Shown here in pieces: positions 47,421 through 56,165 of a stretch of DNA of 64,000 bases. Under the pieces are notes generated by a model. That model did not search any database and was not told where the DNA came from. It saw nothing but the letters and a program-made list of their open reading frames with translations. How positions within the stretch are numbered: the stretch's first letter is position 1; each line of letters opens with the position of its first letter. This DNA comes from Mesorhizobium sp. M1B.F.Ca.ET.045.04.1.1 (GTDB lineage Bacteria; Pseudomonadota; Alphaproteobacteria; Rhizobiales; Rhizobiaceae): positions 4,255,001 to 4,319,000 of the forward strand of contig NZ_CP034448.1 in the NCBI RefSeq assembly GCF_003952465.1, read 5' to 3'. A program made the translations under genes and the position numbers.

Positions 47421-49490
47421 CTATCCGCGGCCCCGGCGTGCAGCGCGTTCCTCACGCGAGCGCCGGCGTGGGGTGGCATCGCCGGCGGACCCATCCTCGC
47501 TCGCCGCCTTGCGCGGCGGCAGCTTTACCGCGGCGGCCAGCTTCGGGAAGGGGTCGACCTTGTTCGGCAGCGCCATGGCGTAGACGAAGTGCTCCTGGAA
47601 CTTCGGCTCCAGCGCCGTCTCGATCTTTTCGATCCTGCTCACCGTCTCTTCGATCTCGCGGCGGTAACCTCGATTGAGCAGCGCCATGCGCGCGCCGGCG
47701 CCGGCGGCGTTGCCGACGGCCGAGACCTTGTCGAGGTCGCAGTCGGGGATCAGACCCAGCACCATGGCGTATTTCGGATCGATGAAGGAGCCGAAGGCGC
47801 CAGCGAAATGGATGCGGTCGACATGGTCGGTGTGCTGCTTTTCCATCAACAGCTTGGTGCCGGCATAGAGTGCTGCCTTGGCGAGCTGGATGGCGCGCAC
47901 GTCGTTCTGGGTGATGGTGATCTTCGGCTCGCCCTCTTTCAGCACGTAGGAGAAGGTGCGGCCGTTGGGGACGATGCGCGGCGAGCGCATGCTGAGCGAT
48001 CCATCGACGACGCCGTCCTCGGAGATGATGCCCGACAGATACATCTCGGCGATCACTTCGATGATGCCGGAGCCGCAAATGCCGGTGACGCCCGTCGCCT
48101 GCACGCTTTCAGCGAAGCCCGGCTGATCGGACCAGAGCTCCGAGCCGATGACGCGGTAGCGCGGCTCCAGTGTTTCCGGGTCGATGCGCACGCGTTCGAT
48201 GGCGCCGGGCGCTGCGCGCTGGCCGCCGGAGATTTCGGCGCCCTCGAAGGCGGGACCGGTGGGGGAGGAGGCTGCAACCACGCGCGTGCTGTTGCCGAGC
48301 ACGATCTCGGCATTGGTGCCGACGTCGACGATCAGCATCATCTCGTCCTGACGGTGCGGGCCTTCCGACAACGTGACCGCGGCGGCGTCGGCGCCGACAT
48401 GGCCAGCGATGCAAGGCAGCATATAGAGGCGCGCGCCCTGGTTCAGCTTCAGGCCGAGGTCCGAAGCCTTGATACGCACGGCGCCGGAGACCGCCAGCGC
48501 AAACGGCGCGCCGCCGAGCTCCGTCGGATCGATGCCGAGGAACAGGTGGTGCATGATCGGATTGCCGACGAACACCGCGTCGAGGATGTCGTTGCGCTGG
48601 ACATTGCCTTCCGCGCAGACCTTGTCGACGAGGCCGGAGACGGCCTCGCGCACGGCGACCGTCATACCCTCGCGGCCGTCGGGATTCATCATCACATAGG
48701 AGACACGGCTCATCAGATCCTCGCCGAAGCGGATCTGCGGATTGGAGGTGCCGGATGAGGCGGCGACACGGCCCGAGAGCAGCGATACCAGATGCATGGC
48801 AATCGTGGTCGAGCCGATGTCGCAAGCGAGCCCGTAGGCCTCGTTCTTCAGCCCCGGCCACAGCGCGATGACGCGCGCGATGTCGCTGTCGGCATCCTTG
48901 TGGATGGCGGCGGTGGCGGTCCAGTTGCCCTTGCGCAGGATGCCCTGCACCTGCGGAAGCAGATAAAAGTCGAATTCGAGGTTTTTGAAGCCCCAGTCCT
49001 TCATCAAAGCGATCTTGAGCCGGTCGAGGTCGCCGAGCGGCTTGTGCATGTCGGGCTCTTCGATCTCGACATAGCACATGCGGATCGCGGTATCGCGGGC
49101 GATGACCCTTGTGTCGGCATCCTTGCGGATGGTCTGGGCATTGATGACCGTGTCCTGCGGCACATCGATGACGAGATCGCCGAGGATCTGCGTCGAGCAG
49201 GACAGGCGGCGGCGTTCGGGCAGGCCGCGCACACGCTCGTAGCGCTCTTCCTTGGCGCCCTTGGGCGAGATGTGGTCGTTGGACGAGACGATCTTGTGCT
49301 TGGCGAAATTGCCTTCCTGCACCTCGATCTGGCAGCGCCCGCAGGTGGCGCGGCCGCCGCACACGCTCTCGACATAGACGCCGAGCTGGCGCGCGGCGTC
49401 GAGCACCGGCGTGCCGACAGGGAACCGCCCGCGCTTGCCTGACGGCATGAACAGCACGAGCGGATCGGTTATGTTCGGGGGAGGGTTCAT
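47421..49490 (-). CDS. RACo-like corrinoid reductive activator: 2Fe-2S ferredoxin plus ASKHA ATPase (DUF4445), 689 aa
   Basis: The N-terminal ferredoxin domain shows Cys44, Cys50 and Cys53 in ESVCGGRATCGRC and a fourth Cys at 98 (RRLSCSTQI). A linker and an ASKHA nucleotide-binding domain follow (GLACDIGSTTIAMHLVSLLS, MLIVDVGTNAEIVLGN, TGICGSGIIEVIAEM). These proteins use ATP to re-reduce Co(II) in corrinoid proteins of methyltransferase systems. ATG 49490 is chosen with GGGAGG 9 bases upstream. The last ~30 residues are Arg-rich (TPRRRSREERAARRGRG). It lies 42 bases downstream of the methyl-THF methyltransferase gene. Confidence 0.87.
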   Translation of the reverse strand: MNPPPNITDPLVLFMPSGKRGRFPVGTPVLDAARQLGVYVESVCGGRATCGRCQIEVQEGNFAKHKIVSSNDHISPKGAKEERYERVRGLPERRRLSCSTQILGDLVIDVPQDTVINAQTIRKDADTRVIARDTAIRMCYVEIEEPDMHKPLGDLDRLKIALMKDWGFKNLEFDFYLLPQVQGILRKGNWTATAAIHKDADSDIARVIALWPGLKNEAYGLACDIGSTTIAMHLVSLLSGRVAASSGTSNPQIRFGEDLMSRVSYVMMNPDGREGMTVAVREAVSGLVDKVCAEGNVQRNDILDAVFVGNPIMHHLFLGIDPTELGGAPFALAVSGAVRIKASDLGLKLNQGARLYMLPCIAGHVGADAAAVTLSEGPHRQDEMMLIVDVGTNAEIVLGNSTRVVAASSPTGPAFEGAEISGGQRAAPGAIERVRIDPETLEPRYRVIGSELWSDQPGFAESVQATGVTGICGSGIIEVIAEMYLSGIISEDGVVDGSLSMRSPRIVPNGRTFSYVLKEGEPKITITQNDVRAIQLAKAALYAGTKLLMEKQHTDHVDRIHFAGAFGSFIDPKYAMVLGLIPDCDLDKVSAVGNAAGAGARMALLNRGYRREIEETVSRIEKIETALEPKFQEHFVYAMALPNKVDPFPKLAAAVKLPPRKAASEDGSAGDATPRRRSREERAARRGRG

Positions 49491-49532
49491 ATGCAAATGC
49501 CTCCCTCTGTCGAAAAAGTCACAATCTCTACC

Positions 49533-50510
49533 TTATGCCCTCGCCATGCGGGCCTCCCGGCCGCCGCGGCGGCGACCGCCGGCAGCGGCGGCGCCGTCGC
49601 CGGGGGCGGTCACTGCCACCGGAGCCGCGACCGCGTGGCCGCCTTCGGCAGGCTTGTAGTCCTTGTAGGTGCGAATCCAGTTGGTGCAGTTCTCGTCGGT
49701 GCCGTTGAGCACATTGGCGCCGCGCACGGCTTCCATTTCCTGCGGGCGGACCGGGTTCATGATGGCGCTCGTCATGCCGGCGCCGATCACCATCGGGATG
49801 AAGGCGGCGTTGATGCCATGGCGGTGCGGCAGGCCGAAGGAGATGTTGGAGAGGCCGCAAGTGGTGTTGACCTTGAGCTCTTCGCGGAGCCGCCGCAGCA
49901 GCGCGAAGACCTGGCGGCCGGCATCGCCCAGCGCGCCGATCGGCATCACCAGCGGGTCGACGACGACGTCATGCGAAGGGATGCCGTGGTCGGCGCAACG
50001 CTCGACGATCTTCTTGGCGACGGCGAAACGGACGTCCGGATCCATCGAGATACCGGTCTCGTCGTTGGAGATGGCGACAACCGGAACGTTGTATTTCTTG
50101 ACCAGCGGCAGGATGGCCTCGAGCTTTTCTTCCTCACCGGTGACGGAGTTGACCAGCGGGCGGCCCTTGGCGACCTTCAGTCCAGCCTCGATCGCCGCGG
50201 TGACGGAGCTGTCGATTGACAGCGGCAGATCGACCAGCCCCTGCACGATCTCCAGTGTCTGAACCAGGAGGCCCGGCTCTGTCTCATTCGGATTGACCGA
50301 GGTGACGCCGGCATTGACGTCAAGCATGGTGGCGCCGCAGGCGGCCTGCTCAAGCGCATCCTTGATGACGGTCTCGAAATTGCCGGCCACCATCTCGGCG
50401 GCCAGCTTCTTCCGGCCGGTCGGGTTGATGCGCTCGCCGATCACGCAGAAGGGCTGGTCGAAGCCGATGACGATTTCTCGGGTCGCCGAGGCGACGATGG
50501 TGCGGGTCAT
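49533..50510 (-). CDS. Methyltetrahydrofolate:corrinoid methyltransferase (DHPS/AcsE-like), 325 aa
   Basis: A pterin-binding barrel with FCVIGERINPTGRKKLAAEM at the N-terminus, ATMLDVNAGVTSVNPNETEP (folate-binding Asp/Asn) and PLSIDSSVTAAIEAGLK, as in AcsE, MtgA and the MetH folate domain. It moves methyl between a corrinoid protein and THF, here probably from methyl-corrinoid to THF. Residues after about 290 form a Gly/Ala/Arg-rich tail (GGRRRGGREARMARA) absent from ordinary members. A 22-bp palindrome sits 17 bases upstream of its start. RACo follows. Confidence 0.87.
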   Translation of the reverse strand: MTRTIVASATREIVIGFDQPFCVIGERINPTGRKKLAAEMVAGNFETVIKDALEQAACGATMLDVNAGVTSVNPNETEPGLLVQTLEIVQGLVDLPLSIDSSVTAAIEAGLKVAKGRPLVNSVTGEEEKLEAILPLVKKYNVPVVAISNDETGISMDPDVRFAVAKKIVERCADHGIPSHDVVVDPLVMPIGALGDAGRQVFALLRRLREELKVNTTCGLSNISFGLPHRHGINAAFIPMVIGAGMTSAIMNPVRPQEMEAVRGANVLNGTDENCTNWIRTYKDYKPAEGGHAVAAPVAVTAPGDGAAAAGGRRRGGREARMARA

Positions 50511-50526
50511 GCGATCTCTCCGTCGG

Positions 50527-50548
50527 GATATAAAGAGTTCTTTATATC
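50527..50548. promoter_or_regulatory. 22-bp palindrome GATATAAAGA-GT-TCTTTATATC
   Basis: A perfect 10-bp inverted repeat with a 2-base centre, 17 bases upstream of the methyl-THF:corrinoid methyltransferase start and AT-rich in a GC-rich genome. The ATAAAGA-NN-TCTTTAT shape resembles operators of ArsR-family regulators of methyl metabolism (SahR type), which is a guess from shape. Confidence 0.55.
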
Positions 50549-50591
50549 GTTATCTGATTTCGTTCAAGGCGGATGGTGATCGGCCACGCTT

Positions 50592-51683
50592 TCAGTGCGC
50601 GGTCTTCACCATGTCCACCTGGGTTTCGGTAATTTCGTCATGCAGTATGTGGTCGAGCCGCTCGGCGACCACCTGGTCGTCGCGGCGGATCTCCCGCTTC
50701 CAGGGCTGGCGGCCCTTCAGCACGCCCGATTCATCGACGATCTCCGCGACATACTCTTCCTGGCGGTAGGCCATCACATGGACGCCGGCGACGCCCGGAA
50801 TTTCCTTCACCTCGTTGATGATGTCGATGCAGAGCTGCTTGCCTTCCTTCTTCTGGTCCTGCGCGCCTTCAAGCCGCTTGATCACCGCTTCGGGAATGTG
50901 GATGCCCGGCACGTTGGAGCGGATCCATTTCGCCGTCTTGGCGGAAGCCAGCGGCCCGACGCCGCACAGGACGAAGACTTTTTCGGTGTGGCCGAGGTCG
51001 CGCGCGCTCTGCATGAAGGTTCTGAACATCGGCACGTCGAAGCAGTATTGCGTCTGCACGAACTGCGCGCCGGCGGCTATCTTCTTGCCGAGATGGATCG
51101 GCCGGAAATCGTAAGGGGGCGCGAAGGGGTTGACGGCTGCACCCAGGAAGACCTGCGGCGGCGTGGTCAGCTTGCGGCCGGACAGGAACTTGCCGTTGTC
51201 GCGCATGATGCGGATGGTTTCGAGCAGCGACATGGAATCGAGGTCGAACACCGGCTTGGCGCCCGGCTGGTCGCCGGCCTGGACACCGTCGCCGGTGAGG
51301 CAGAGCATATTGGCGACGCCCATCGCCGCGCCGCCCAGCACGTCGCCCTGGATGGCGATGCGGTTCTTGTCGCGGCAGGCGATCTGCATGATCGGGGCAT
51401 ACCCCATGCGGGTGAGCAGCGCGCAGATACCCACCGACGACATGTGGCAATTGGCGCCCGATGCGTCGACCGCGTTGATCGCATCGACCCAGCCGTCGAA
51501 GATCTTGGCGCGGTTGTAGACGTCTTCGGGATCGGCGCTGTCTGGCGGATTGAGCTCGGTCGTCACCGCGAACTCGCCGCGCCGCAGCACGCGCTCCAGC
51601 CGGCCGCGCGACGTGTGGCCGGGCAGAGGATCGAGCGGCAGGTGGATGCCGGCCGGGTTCTCGTCGCGCTGGCGGGCGTTCAT
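50592..51683 (-). CDS. metF: Methylenetetrahydrofolate reductase (MetF barrel), 363 aa
   Basis: FAVTTELNPPDSADPEDVYN opens the FAD barrel. NMLCLTGDGVQAGDQPGAKP, QFVQTQYCFDVPMFRTFMQS and VFVLCGVGPLASAKTAKWIR match MetF active-site strands. It interconverts methylene- and methyl-THF. The ATG at 51683 overlaps the upstream cysteine-rich gene by ATGA. The separate MTHFR_C partner next door suggests a MetFV-type enzyme like that of acetogens. In a methyl-consuming pathway it would run as methyl-THF oxidation. The longer frame to 52145 overlaps that partner and was rejected. Confidence 0.88.
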   Translation of the reverse strand: MNARQRDENPAGIHLPLDPLPGHTSRGRLERVLRRGEFAVTTELNPPDSADPEDVYNRAKIFDGWVDAINAVDASGANCHMSSVGICALLTRMGYAPIMQIACRDKNRIAIQGDVLGGAAMGVANMLCLTGDGVQAGDQPGAKPVFDLDSMSLLETIRIMRDNGKFLSGRKLTTPPQVFLGAAVNPFAPPYDFRPIHLGKKIAAGAQFVQTQYCFDVPMFRTFMQSARDLGHTEKVFVLCGVGPLASAKTAKWIRSNVPGIHIPEAVIKRLEGAQDQKKEGKQLCIDIINEVKEIPGVAGVHVMAYRQEEYVAEIVDESGVLKGRQPWKREIRRDDQVVAERLDHILHDEITETQVDMVKTAH

Positions 51684-52285
51684 GCCGAAGCTCCGGGATT
51701 CTGGGTCGTTTCCCGCGCGGCGGCGGCCTGCGCGGTCACCCTGAGCCAAGCTGAGGTTTCGCGCAGCGACTGGTCGACCGGCTTCTGCACTGTGAGGATC
51801 TTGTCGCCATGCTTCATGTTGCGTGAGCCTTCCCAGGCCTTGACCCAGACGCAGGGCATGTCCGGCTCGACCTCGCAATTGCCATTGGCGCGCACGCCGC
51901 CGCAAGGGCCGTTGCGCAGTTGCTTCGGGCAGTTCATCGGGCACGACATGCCGGTCGATGACAGGATGCATTGGCCACACATGCGGCAGTCGAACATGAA
52001 GCCCTTGACGCGCTTCTCGACGAATTTCACCGGCGCCTCGACGCGGCCATAGCCGACACCTTTCCACAGCGGATGCAAGAGCAGGAAGACGTCGGCGAAC
52101 CTGCTGTAGAACCATTCGAGCAATCGCGAATGGCGGATCGACCACAGACGCACCGCAAAGGTGCGCTGGACGCGCCGCTGCGGCGACACGTCGGCAGGCT
52201 TGTAGTCGGATTTCGGCGCTGCCTTCTTGACCAAAGTGGCCTGGGTAACAGCCGCCCCTTCTTTGACAGGAGTTGTCTCAGACAT
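51680..52285 (-). CDS. Cysteine-rich MTHFR C-terminal domain protein (MetV-like), 201 aa
   Basis: The C-terminal half has the Cys array FDCRMCGQCILSSTGMSCPM continuing into NCPKQLRNGPCGGVRANGNC, about ten Cys in 60 residues. This is characteristic of MTHFR_C/MetV proteins that pair with MetF in acetogens and probably bind zinc or an Fe-S cluster. ATG 52285 (MSETTPVKEG) starts a Lys-rich linker. It overlaps metF by 4 bases and the upstream small gene by 8 bases, so the three are one transcript. Confidence 0.83.
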   Translation of the reverse strand: MSETTPVKEGAAVTQATLVKKAAPKSDYKPADVSPQRRVQRTFAVRLWSIRHSRLLEWFYSRFADVFLLLHPLWKGVGYGRVEAPVKFVEKRVKGFMFDCRMCGQCILSSTGMSCPMNCPKQLRNGPCGGVRANGNCEVEPDMPCVWVKAWEGSRNMKHGDKILTVQKPVDQSLRETSAWLRVTAQAAAARETTQNPGASA

Positions 52286-52580
52286 TTTCTTTCCCGCCAG
52301 CCTTGACCAGAGCGACCAGCCGCTCGCGGTCATATTTCGCGTCGAGTTCCTGGTAGGCTTTCTCGACCTCGGCCTCGATGTCGTCGCCAACTGGAACCGG
52401 ATCGGCCTTGCGCCATTCGGCCAGGTAGTCGTCGGTGCCGCCGGCGCCGGTGCGCATGGCGCACATGTCGATCGCCTCGGTGAAGCGCAAGGGCAGCTCG
52501 CGCTTGGCGTTCTGGCGGCCCCTGCGGACGATGACCTGGGCTGGGATATCGCGCCAATAGACGACGATCAAATCGGCCAT
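52278..52580 (-). CDS. Small 'virulence factor' family protein in the MetFV operon, 100 aa
   Basis: IVVYWRDIPAQVIVRRGRQN and LRFTEAIDMCAMRTGAGGTD match the small conserved family that databases call virulence factor, for which no biochemical role is known to me. It is soluble, without signal or metal motif. It is the first gene of the MetV-MetF transcript with an 8-base overlap. That points to a role in one-carbon or corrinoid metabolism rather than virulence. Confidence 0.7.
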   Translation of the reverse strand: MADLIVVYWRDIPAQVIVRRGRQNAKRELPLRFTEAIDMCAMRTGAGGTDDYLAEWRKADPVPVGDDIEAEVEKAYQELDAKYDRERLVALVKAGGKENV

Positions 52581-52815
52581 GAATTCTCACTCCTCGATGT
52601 TCGGAGCATTGCCGCATGCGCCATGGGGCCGCTTGTTATGGGACGACGCGCGCGCCTTCAAAAGCGACGCTGCTTGTGCGGCAAAAGGACTGATGAATCG
52701 GCGATTGCGTTTCCTGCCAGATGATCAGACGCTGCACATACTCTCGAATGCTTTCGACCTGGGGCGGAATTGAGGTTGTTCCGGTTCGTCGAATGGGAAG
52801 CGATTTGGGTCGCCC

Positions 52816-53331
52816 TTATTCGTTTCCGAAGTCGCTTGCTCTCAAGTCGGCGATACGGACAATCATGCTTCGCTTGGCATCGAATGGAAGGTCTTCGAAA
52901 TCGAAGCTGCGGTAAAAGTCTCTTACGGCGTCGTCGAGCGGATGGGTGAGGACACCGAAGCAGCCGATATCAGTGGAGTATCGAACCGCGGTTCTGAGCG
53001 CGAAGAGGAGAAGCGAGCGGCCGCAGCCCCGACCTTGATACCGACGATCCACGGCAAGTTGGCCGAGCAACACTATGGGGACCGGGTCAGGGCGATTGCG
53101 TTGCGCCGACTTTGGCAGATATGCCCGCTCGATCTGACCGGCACTCAGGGCAACGTAGGCGGCAATGAGACCGCTTGCGGAATCGCAGATGACGCTGGTG
53201 CGTGAGACGCCGTCCTGCTGATTGCGCCAGGCATGGCGGCGAAGCCAGTTGTTGAGCGACTCACGACCGCAATCGAAAGCGTCTCTGTCATCGTCCGCCG
53301 CGAGCGGTCGAGGCGGCGTCAGTCCTGCCAT
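52816..53331 (-). CDS. GNAT acetyltransferase, TacT-like toxin, 171 aa
   Basis: A GNAT fold with the acetyl-CoA motif LGQLAVDRRYQGRGCGRSLL (about residue 100) and the TacT-type N-terminus DRDAFDCGRESLNNWLRRHA. TacT acetylates aminoacyl-tRNA and blocks translation. It overlaps its DUF1778 partner by 13 bases, the normal TacAT layout. The module sits between the MetFV operon and the formyltransferase. The 235 bases before it (52581-52815) hold no gene. Confidence 0.83.
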   Translation of the reverse strand: MAGLTPPRPLAADDDRDAFDCGRESLNNWLRRHAWRNQQDGVSRTSVICDSASGLIAAYVALSAGQIERAYLPKSAQRNRPDPVPIVLLGQLAVDRRYQGRGCGRSLLLFALRTAVRYSTDIGCFGVLTHPLDDAVRDFYRSFDFEDLPFDAKRSMIVRIADLRASDFGNE

Positions 53332-53585
53332 ACGGGACGAGACGCAGCGAGCCTTCGCAAACCGGGTAGTGGTTTCGGCGGCGACTTTGCCCAGGCCTCG
53401 AACTTTTCCCAGTCGGCCGCAGGAATCGTTACTATGCGCCCGTCCAGCACCTCCATTTCGGCGGCTTCGACGGCCCTGCGGCGGATGAAGTCACTGAGAT
53501 TTGTGTTGGCCTGATTTGCGGCCGCTTCAAGTATTTCGCGTTCGCCCAGCGTGACGCGCACGCTGAGGGGAGCCATATTGGACAT
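53319..53585 (-). CDS. DUF1778 (TacA-like) antitoxin, 88 aa
   Basis: An N-terminal ribbon-helix-helix-like segment (LSVRVTLGEREILEAAANQA, then NTNLSDFIRRRAVEAAEMEV) defines DUF1778. The C-terminus neutralises the GNAT partner. ATG 53585 is preferred; the frame extends to 53621. It is encoded directly before the toxin gene. Confidence 0.83.
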   Translation of the reverse strand: MSNMAPLSVRVTLGEREILEAAANQANTNLSDFIRRRAVEAAEMEVLDGRIVTIPAADWEKFEAWAKSPPKPLPGLRRLAASRPVWQD

Positions 53586-53639
53586 CGTCAACCTCACCTT
53601 CTGTATGACAATAGCATACAATTCACTTGGCTAACAGGG

Positions 53640-54422
53640 CTACCAGACGCGCTTCGTCAGCCCGGTCCAGAGATAGAACCAGATCGTCGGGTGAAACCAC
53701 TGCTTCGACGGCAGCCCCGGATCGATCGTCGCAAACTTTCCGGCCAACGCATCGTTCACCGCCGCGACGCAGATATCGCGGGAAAATGCAGCCTGCCGCA
53801 GCGCGTAGCTGGCGATGGTGTCGCCAGGTTTTGGCTTGCCACGCGCCTGTTTCAACACGCCGCCCGTGTCGACGCCGGTATCGACCAGGTGGACAGTGGT
53901 GCCGAAATTCTCTCTATCGCCGGAAGCCAGCGCCCAGTAGCCGCCATTCATGCCGCGATACTTTGGGGCGATGCCGGCATGATAATTGAGCACCGGGCAG
54001 GGCATCTTCGCGAGTGTGTCTTTCGACAGCAGCCGGCAGCCGGCGAGCAGGACGACGCCCGGCTTGATGTTTGTAATTTCCTTGAGGCATTCCGGCCCGT
54101 TGGCCGAAGGCACATGGATGATCGCCTGGCCTGGGCGAGGCCCGGTCTCGAGTTTCTCCTCGGCAATCAGACGCGCGGCATGTCCGGCAAGGAAGCGCTT
54201 GCCGAGCCTGGTCAGCACCATGGTGCCGAGCTGGCCGATAGCGGAGATCCAGCCCTGGCGGCGGGCGCGGCCGAGCAGCAAACGCTTTTTGGATTCAGGG
54301 GTTTCGAGGATAACGCTGACGGGGCCGACGCGATCGGCGATGGCGTTGACGATCGCCCAGATATGCGGGCCGCCCTCCGTGACGACCACGATCGGTCGCG
54401 GACTGGATTCCGACGCTGCCAT
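53640..54422 (-). CDS. Formyltransferase-family protein, 260 aa
   Basis: LNYHAGIAPKYRGMNGGYWA is the Formyl_trans_N catalytic segment (Asn, His and the following loop), and FGTTVHLVDTGVDTGGVLKQ the next block with the catalytic Asp. It lacks the C-terminal domain of Met-tRNA formyltransferase and has an N-terminal ~100-residue part unlike it. It may formylate a sugar amine or a nucleotide using formyl-THF. ATG 54422 is used; GTG 54431 is possible. It stands alone. Confidence 0.72.
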   Translation of the reverse strand: MAASESSPRPIVVVTEGGPHIWAIVNAIADRVGPVSVILETPESKKRLLLGRARRQGWISAIGQLGTMVLTRLGKRFLAGHAARLIAEEKLETGPRPGQAIIHVPSANGPECLKEITNIKPGVVLLAGCRLLSKDTLAKMPCPVLNYHAGIAPKYRGMNGGYWALASGDRENFGTTVHLVDTGVDTGGVLKQARGKPKPGDTIASYALRQAAFSRDICVAAVNDALAGKFATIDPGLPSKQWFHPTIWFYLWTGLTKRVW

Positions 54423-54515
54423 GGCAAGCACCCGCTCTGAAAACCGGCTGGATGCTACGCGGGGCGGGTTAATCCTTGGTGTGCCGCGACCTCAGTCAGA
54501 CATGCAGGGTCCGGC

Positions 54516-55091
54516 TCAGCGCTTGAGCTCCATGATGTCGAGCTTCGATTCGTAATAGGGCGCGGGGAATTCGATCCGCCACTCGGTGGCGCTGTTGCGG
54601 AAGGCGTAGCCGATCTGGTCGCTTTCGGCGCCGCTGCCATAGGGCTTGGCCTTGTCGTCGTTGACCGAGAACGAGCCGAGATAGATGGCGCGCTTCTCGC
54701 CGTCGTCGAAGAAGCGGCCCGTGGTCCGCTGCGAGCCGCTGATCTTTTGCAGCCGCCAGCCGGAACCGTCGTCGCTCACCTTGCATTTGAACCAGCCATA
54801 GATGACGAGCGGGCTGATCCCGCCGGCCTTGATGGTGCGGCATTTCCAGTTGCCGGTCAGATCCTTGTCGGAGAAGGCGACCAGCGGCTTGGAAAGCAGC
54901 GCGTCGAGCTCTCTGACCTCGGCCGGATCGCCGACCTTCGCTTCCTCGAGCGCGGCCTTGCGCGTCTCGCCATATTTGTCGAGCCGCGCCTTGTCGGCGG
55001 CGGTGATCAGCTTCTGCACCTCGCCGTCGGCATGGGCCGGCAGGGCGAAGCCGATGAGGCAAAGGGCGGCAAGCAGCAGGCGACGGGTCAT
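54516..55091 (-). CDS. Secreted DUF4893 protein, 191 aa
   Basis: Signal peptide TRRLLLAALCLIGFALPAHA, then a helical stretch (LITAADKARLDKYGETRKAA) and a beta-rich domain (LTGNWKCRTIKAGGISPLVI, WFKCKVSDDGSGWRLQKISG) typical of DUF4893. The two Cys may form a disulfide. Periplasmic protein of unknown role. ATG 55091 is chosen because the signal peptide starts there; the frame to 55421 runs into the divergent gene. Confidence 0.75.
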   Translation of the reverse strand: MTRRLLLAALCLIGFALPAHADGEVQKLITAADKARLDKYGETRKAALEEAKVGDPAEVRELDALLSKPLVAFSDKDLTGNWKCRTIKAGGISPLVIYGWFKCKVSDDGSGWRLQKISGSQRTTGRFFDDGEKRAIYLGSFSVNDDKAKPYGSGAESDQIGYAFRNSATEWRIEFPAPYYESKLDIMELKR

Positions 55092-55212
55092 GATGTGTTT
55101 CCCGGATCGGTGGCTGGAACAGCTGTTTTGTCTTCTGGCGCACAACTTACCCGTTCGCGGGCCGCTGTCATCCGTGCTTAACAGCGTGAGAGCGGAAATG
55201 GCGGTGTGATCG

Positions 55213-56124
55213 ATGCGTATCTTGCTCACGGGATCCTCCGGTTGGTTGGGAAGCGCACTGGCGCCGAGGCTGAAGTCACTCGGCCATGAAGTGACCGGCC
55301 TCGACCCGGTTCCGTCGGCGCAGACTGTGGTGGTCGGTTCGGTTTCCGATCGCGAGCTCGTCCTGCGGACGGTCAGCGAAAACGGCATCGAGGCCATCGT
55401 CCACAGCGGCGCGCTGCACAAGCCGAATATCGAACACTATGAAAACGCTGACTTCGTCGCGACGAATATGCAGGGCACGCTCAACCTGCTCGACGCGGCG
55501 GTGGCGCACGGTGTCCAGCGCTTCGTCTTCACCTCGACGACATCGCTGATGATCTCACAAGCGATCCGCGCCGGCTTTCAGGGCGGCGCGCGCAAGGCGG
55601 CTTGGCTGACGGAAGACATGTCGCCGGAGCCGCGCAACATCTACGGCGTGACGAAACTTTCCGCCGAGCATCTCTGCCGCCTCTATCATATCGAGCACGG
55701 GTTGCCGGTAGTGGTGTTGCGCACGGCCCGCTTCTTTCCCGAGGCCGACGACATGGCGCATGCGATCGAGCAATCCGACGCCAATACGAAGGCGAACGAG
55801 TTGCTGTTCCGCCGGCTGACGGTGGAGGACGCGGCAGAAGCTCATGTCGCGGCGCTGGAGAAGGCGCCGAGCCTCGGCTTCGACATCTTCATCGTCTCCG
55901 CGCCGACGCCGTTCCGGCCCGAGGACTGCGCCGAGCTGATCGCCGATGCGCCGGCGGTCGTAGTACGCTACTTTCCGGATTATCCCGGGCTCTATGCGAG
56001 AAAGGGCTGGACGATGTTTTCCTGGGTCGACCGCGTCTACGACCCGTCGCGGGCGAGGGAAAAGCTCGGCTTCGTCTGCAAGACGAGTTTTGCCGATGTG
56101 CTTGCGGCACTGGCGGCCGAGTAG
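55213..56124 (+). CDS. NAD-dependent epimerase/dehydratase (extended SDR), 303 aa
   Basis: The nucleotide loop ILLTGSSGWLGSALAPRLKS is at residues 3-22, FTSTTSLM supplies the catalytic Ser/Thr and YGVTKLSAEHLCRLY the YxxxK pair. The C-terminal domain is normal length. It is monocistronic, divergent from the DUF4893 gene and 41 bases before a small unknown gene. Substrate unknown, probably a nucleotide sugar. Confidence 0.83.
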   Translation: MRILLTGSSGWLGSALAPRLKSLGHEVTGLDPVPSAQTVVVGSVSDRELVLRTVSENGIEAIVHSGALHKPNIEHYENADFVATNMQGTLNLLDAAVAHGVQRFVFTSTTSLMISQAIRAGFQGGARKAAWLTEDMSPEPRNIYGVTKLSAEHLCRLYHIEHGLPVVVLRTARFFPEADDMAHAIEQSDANTKANELLFRRLTVEDAAEAHVAALEKAPSLGFDIFIVSAPTPFRPEDCAELIADAPAVVVRYFPDYPGLYARKGWTMFSWVDRVYDPSRAREKLGFVCKTSFADVLAALAAE

Positions 56125-56165
56125 AAGCGCGGCTATCGTCACGAAGGTCTTCGCGGGAGGCGCGC

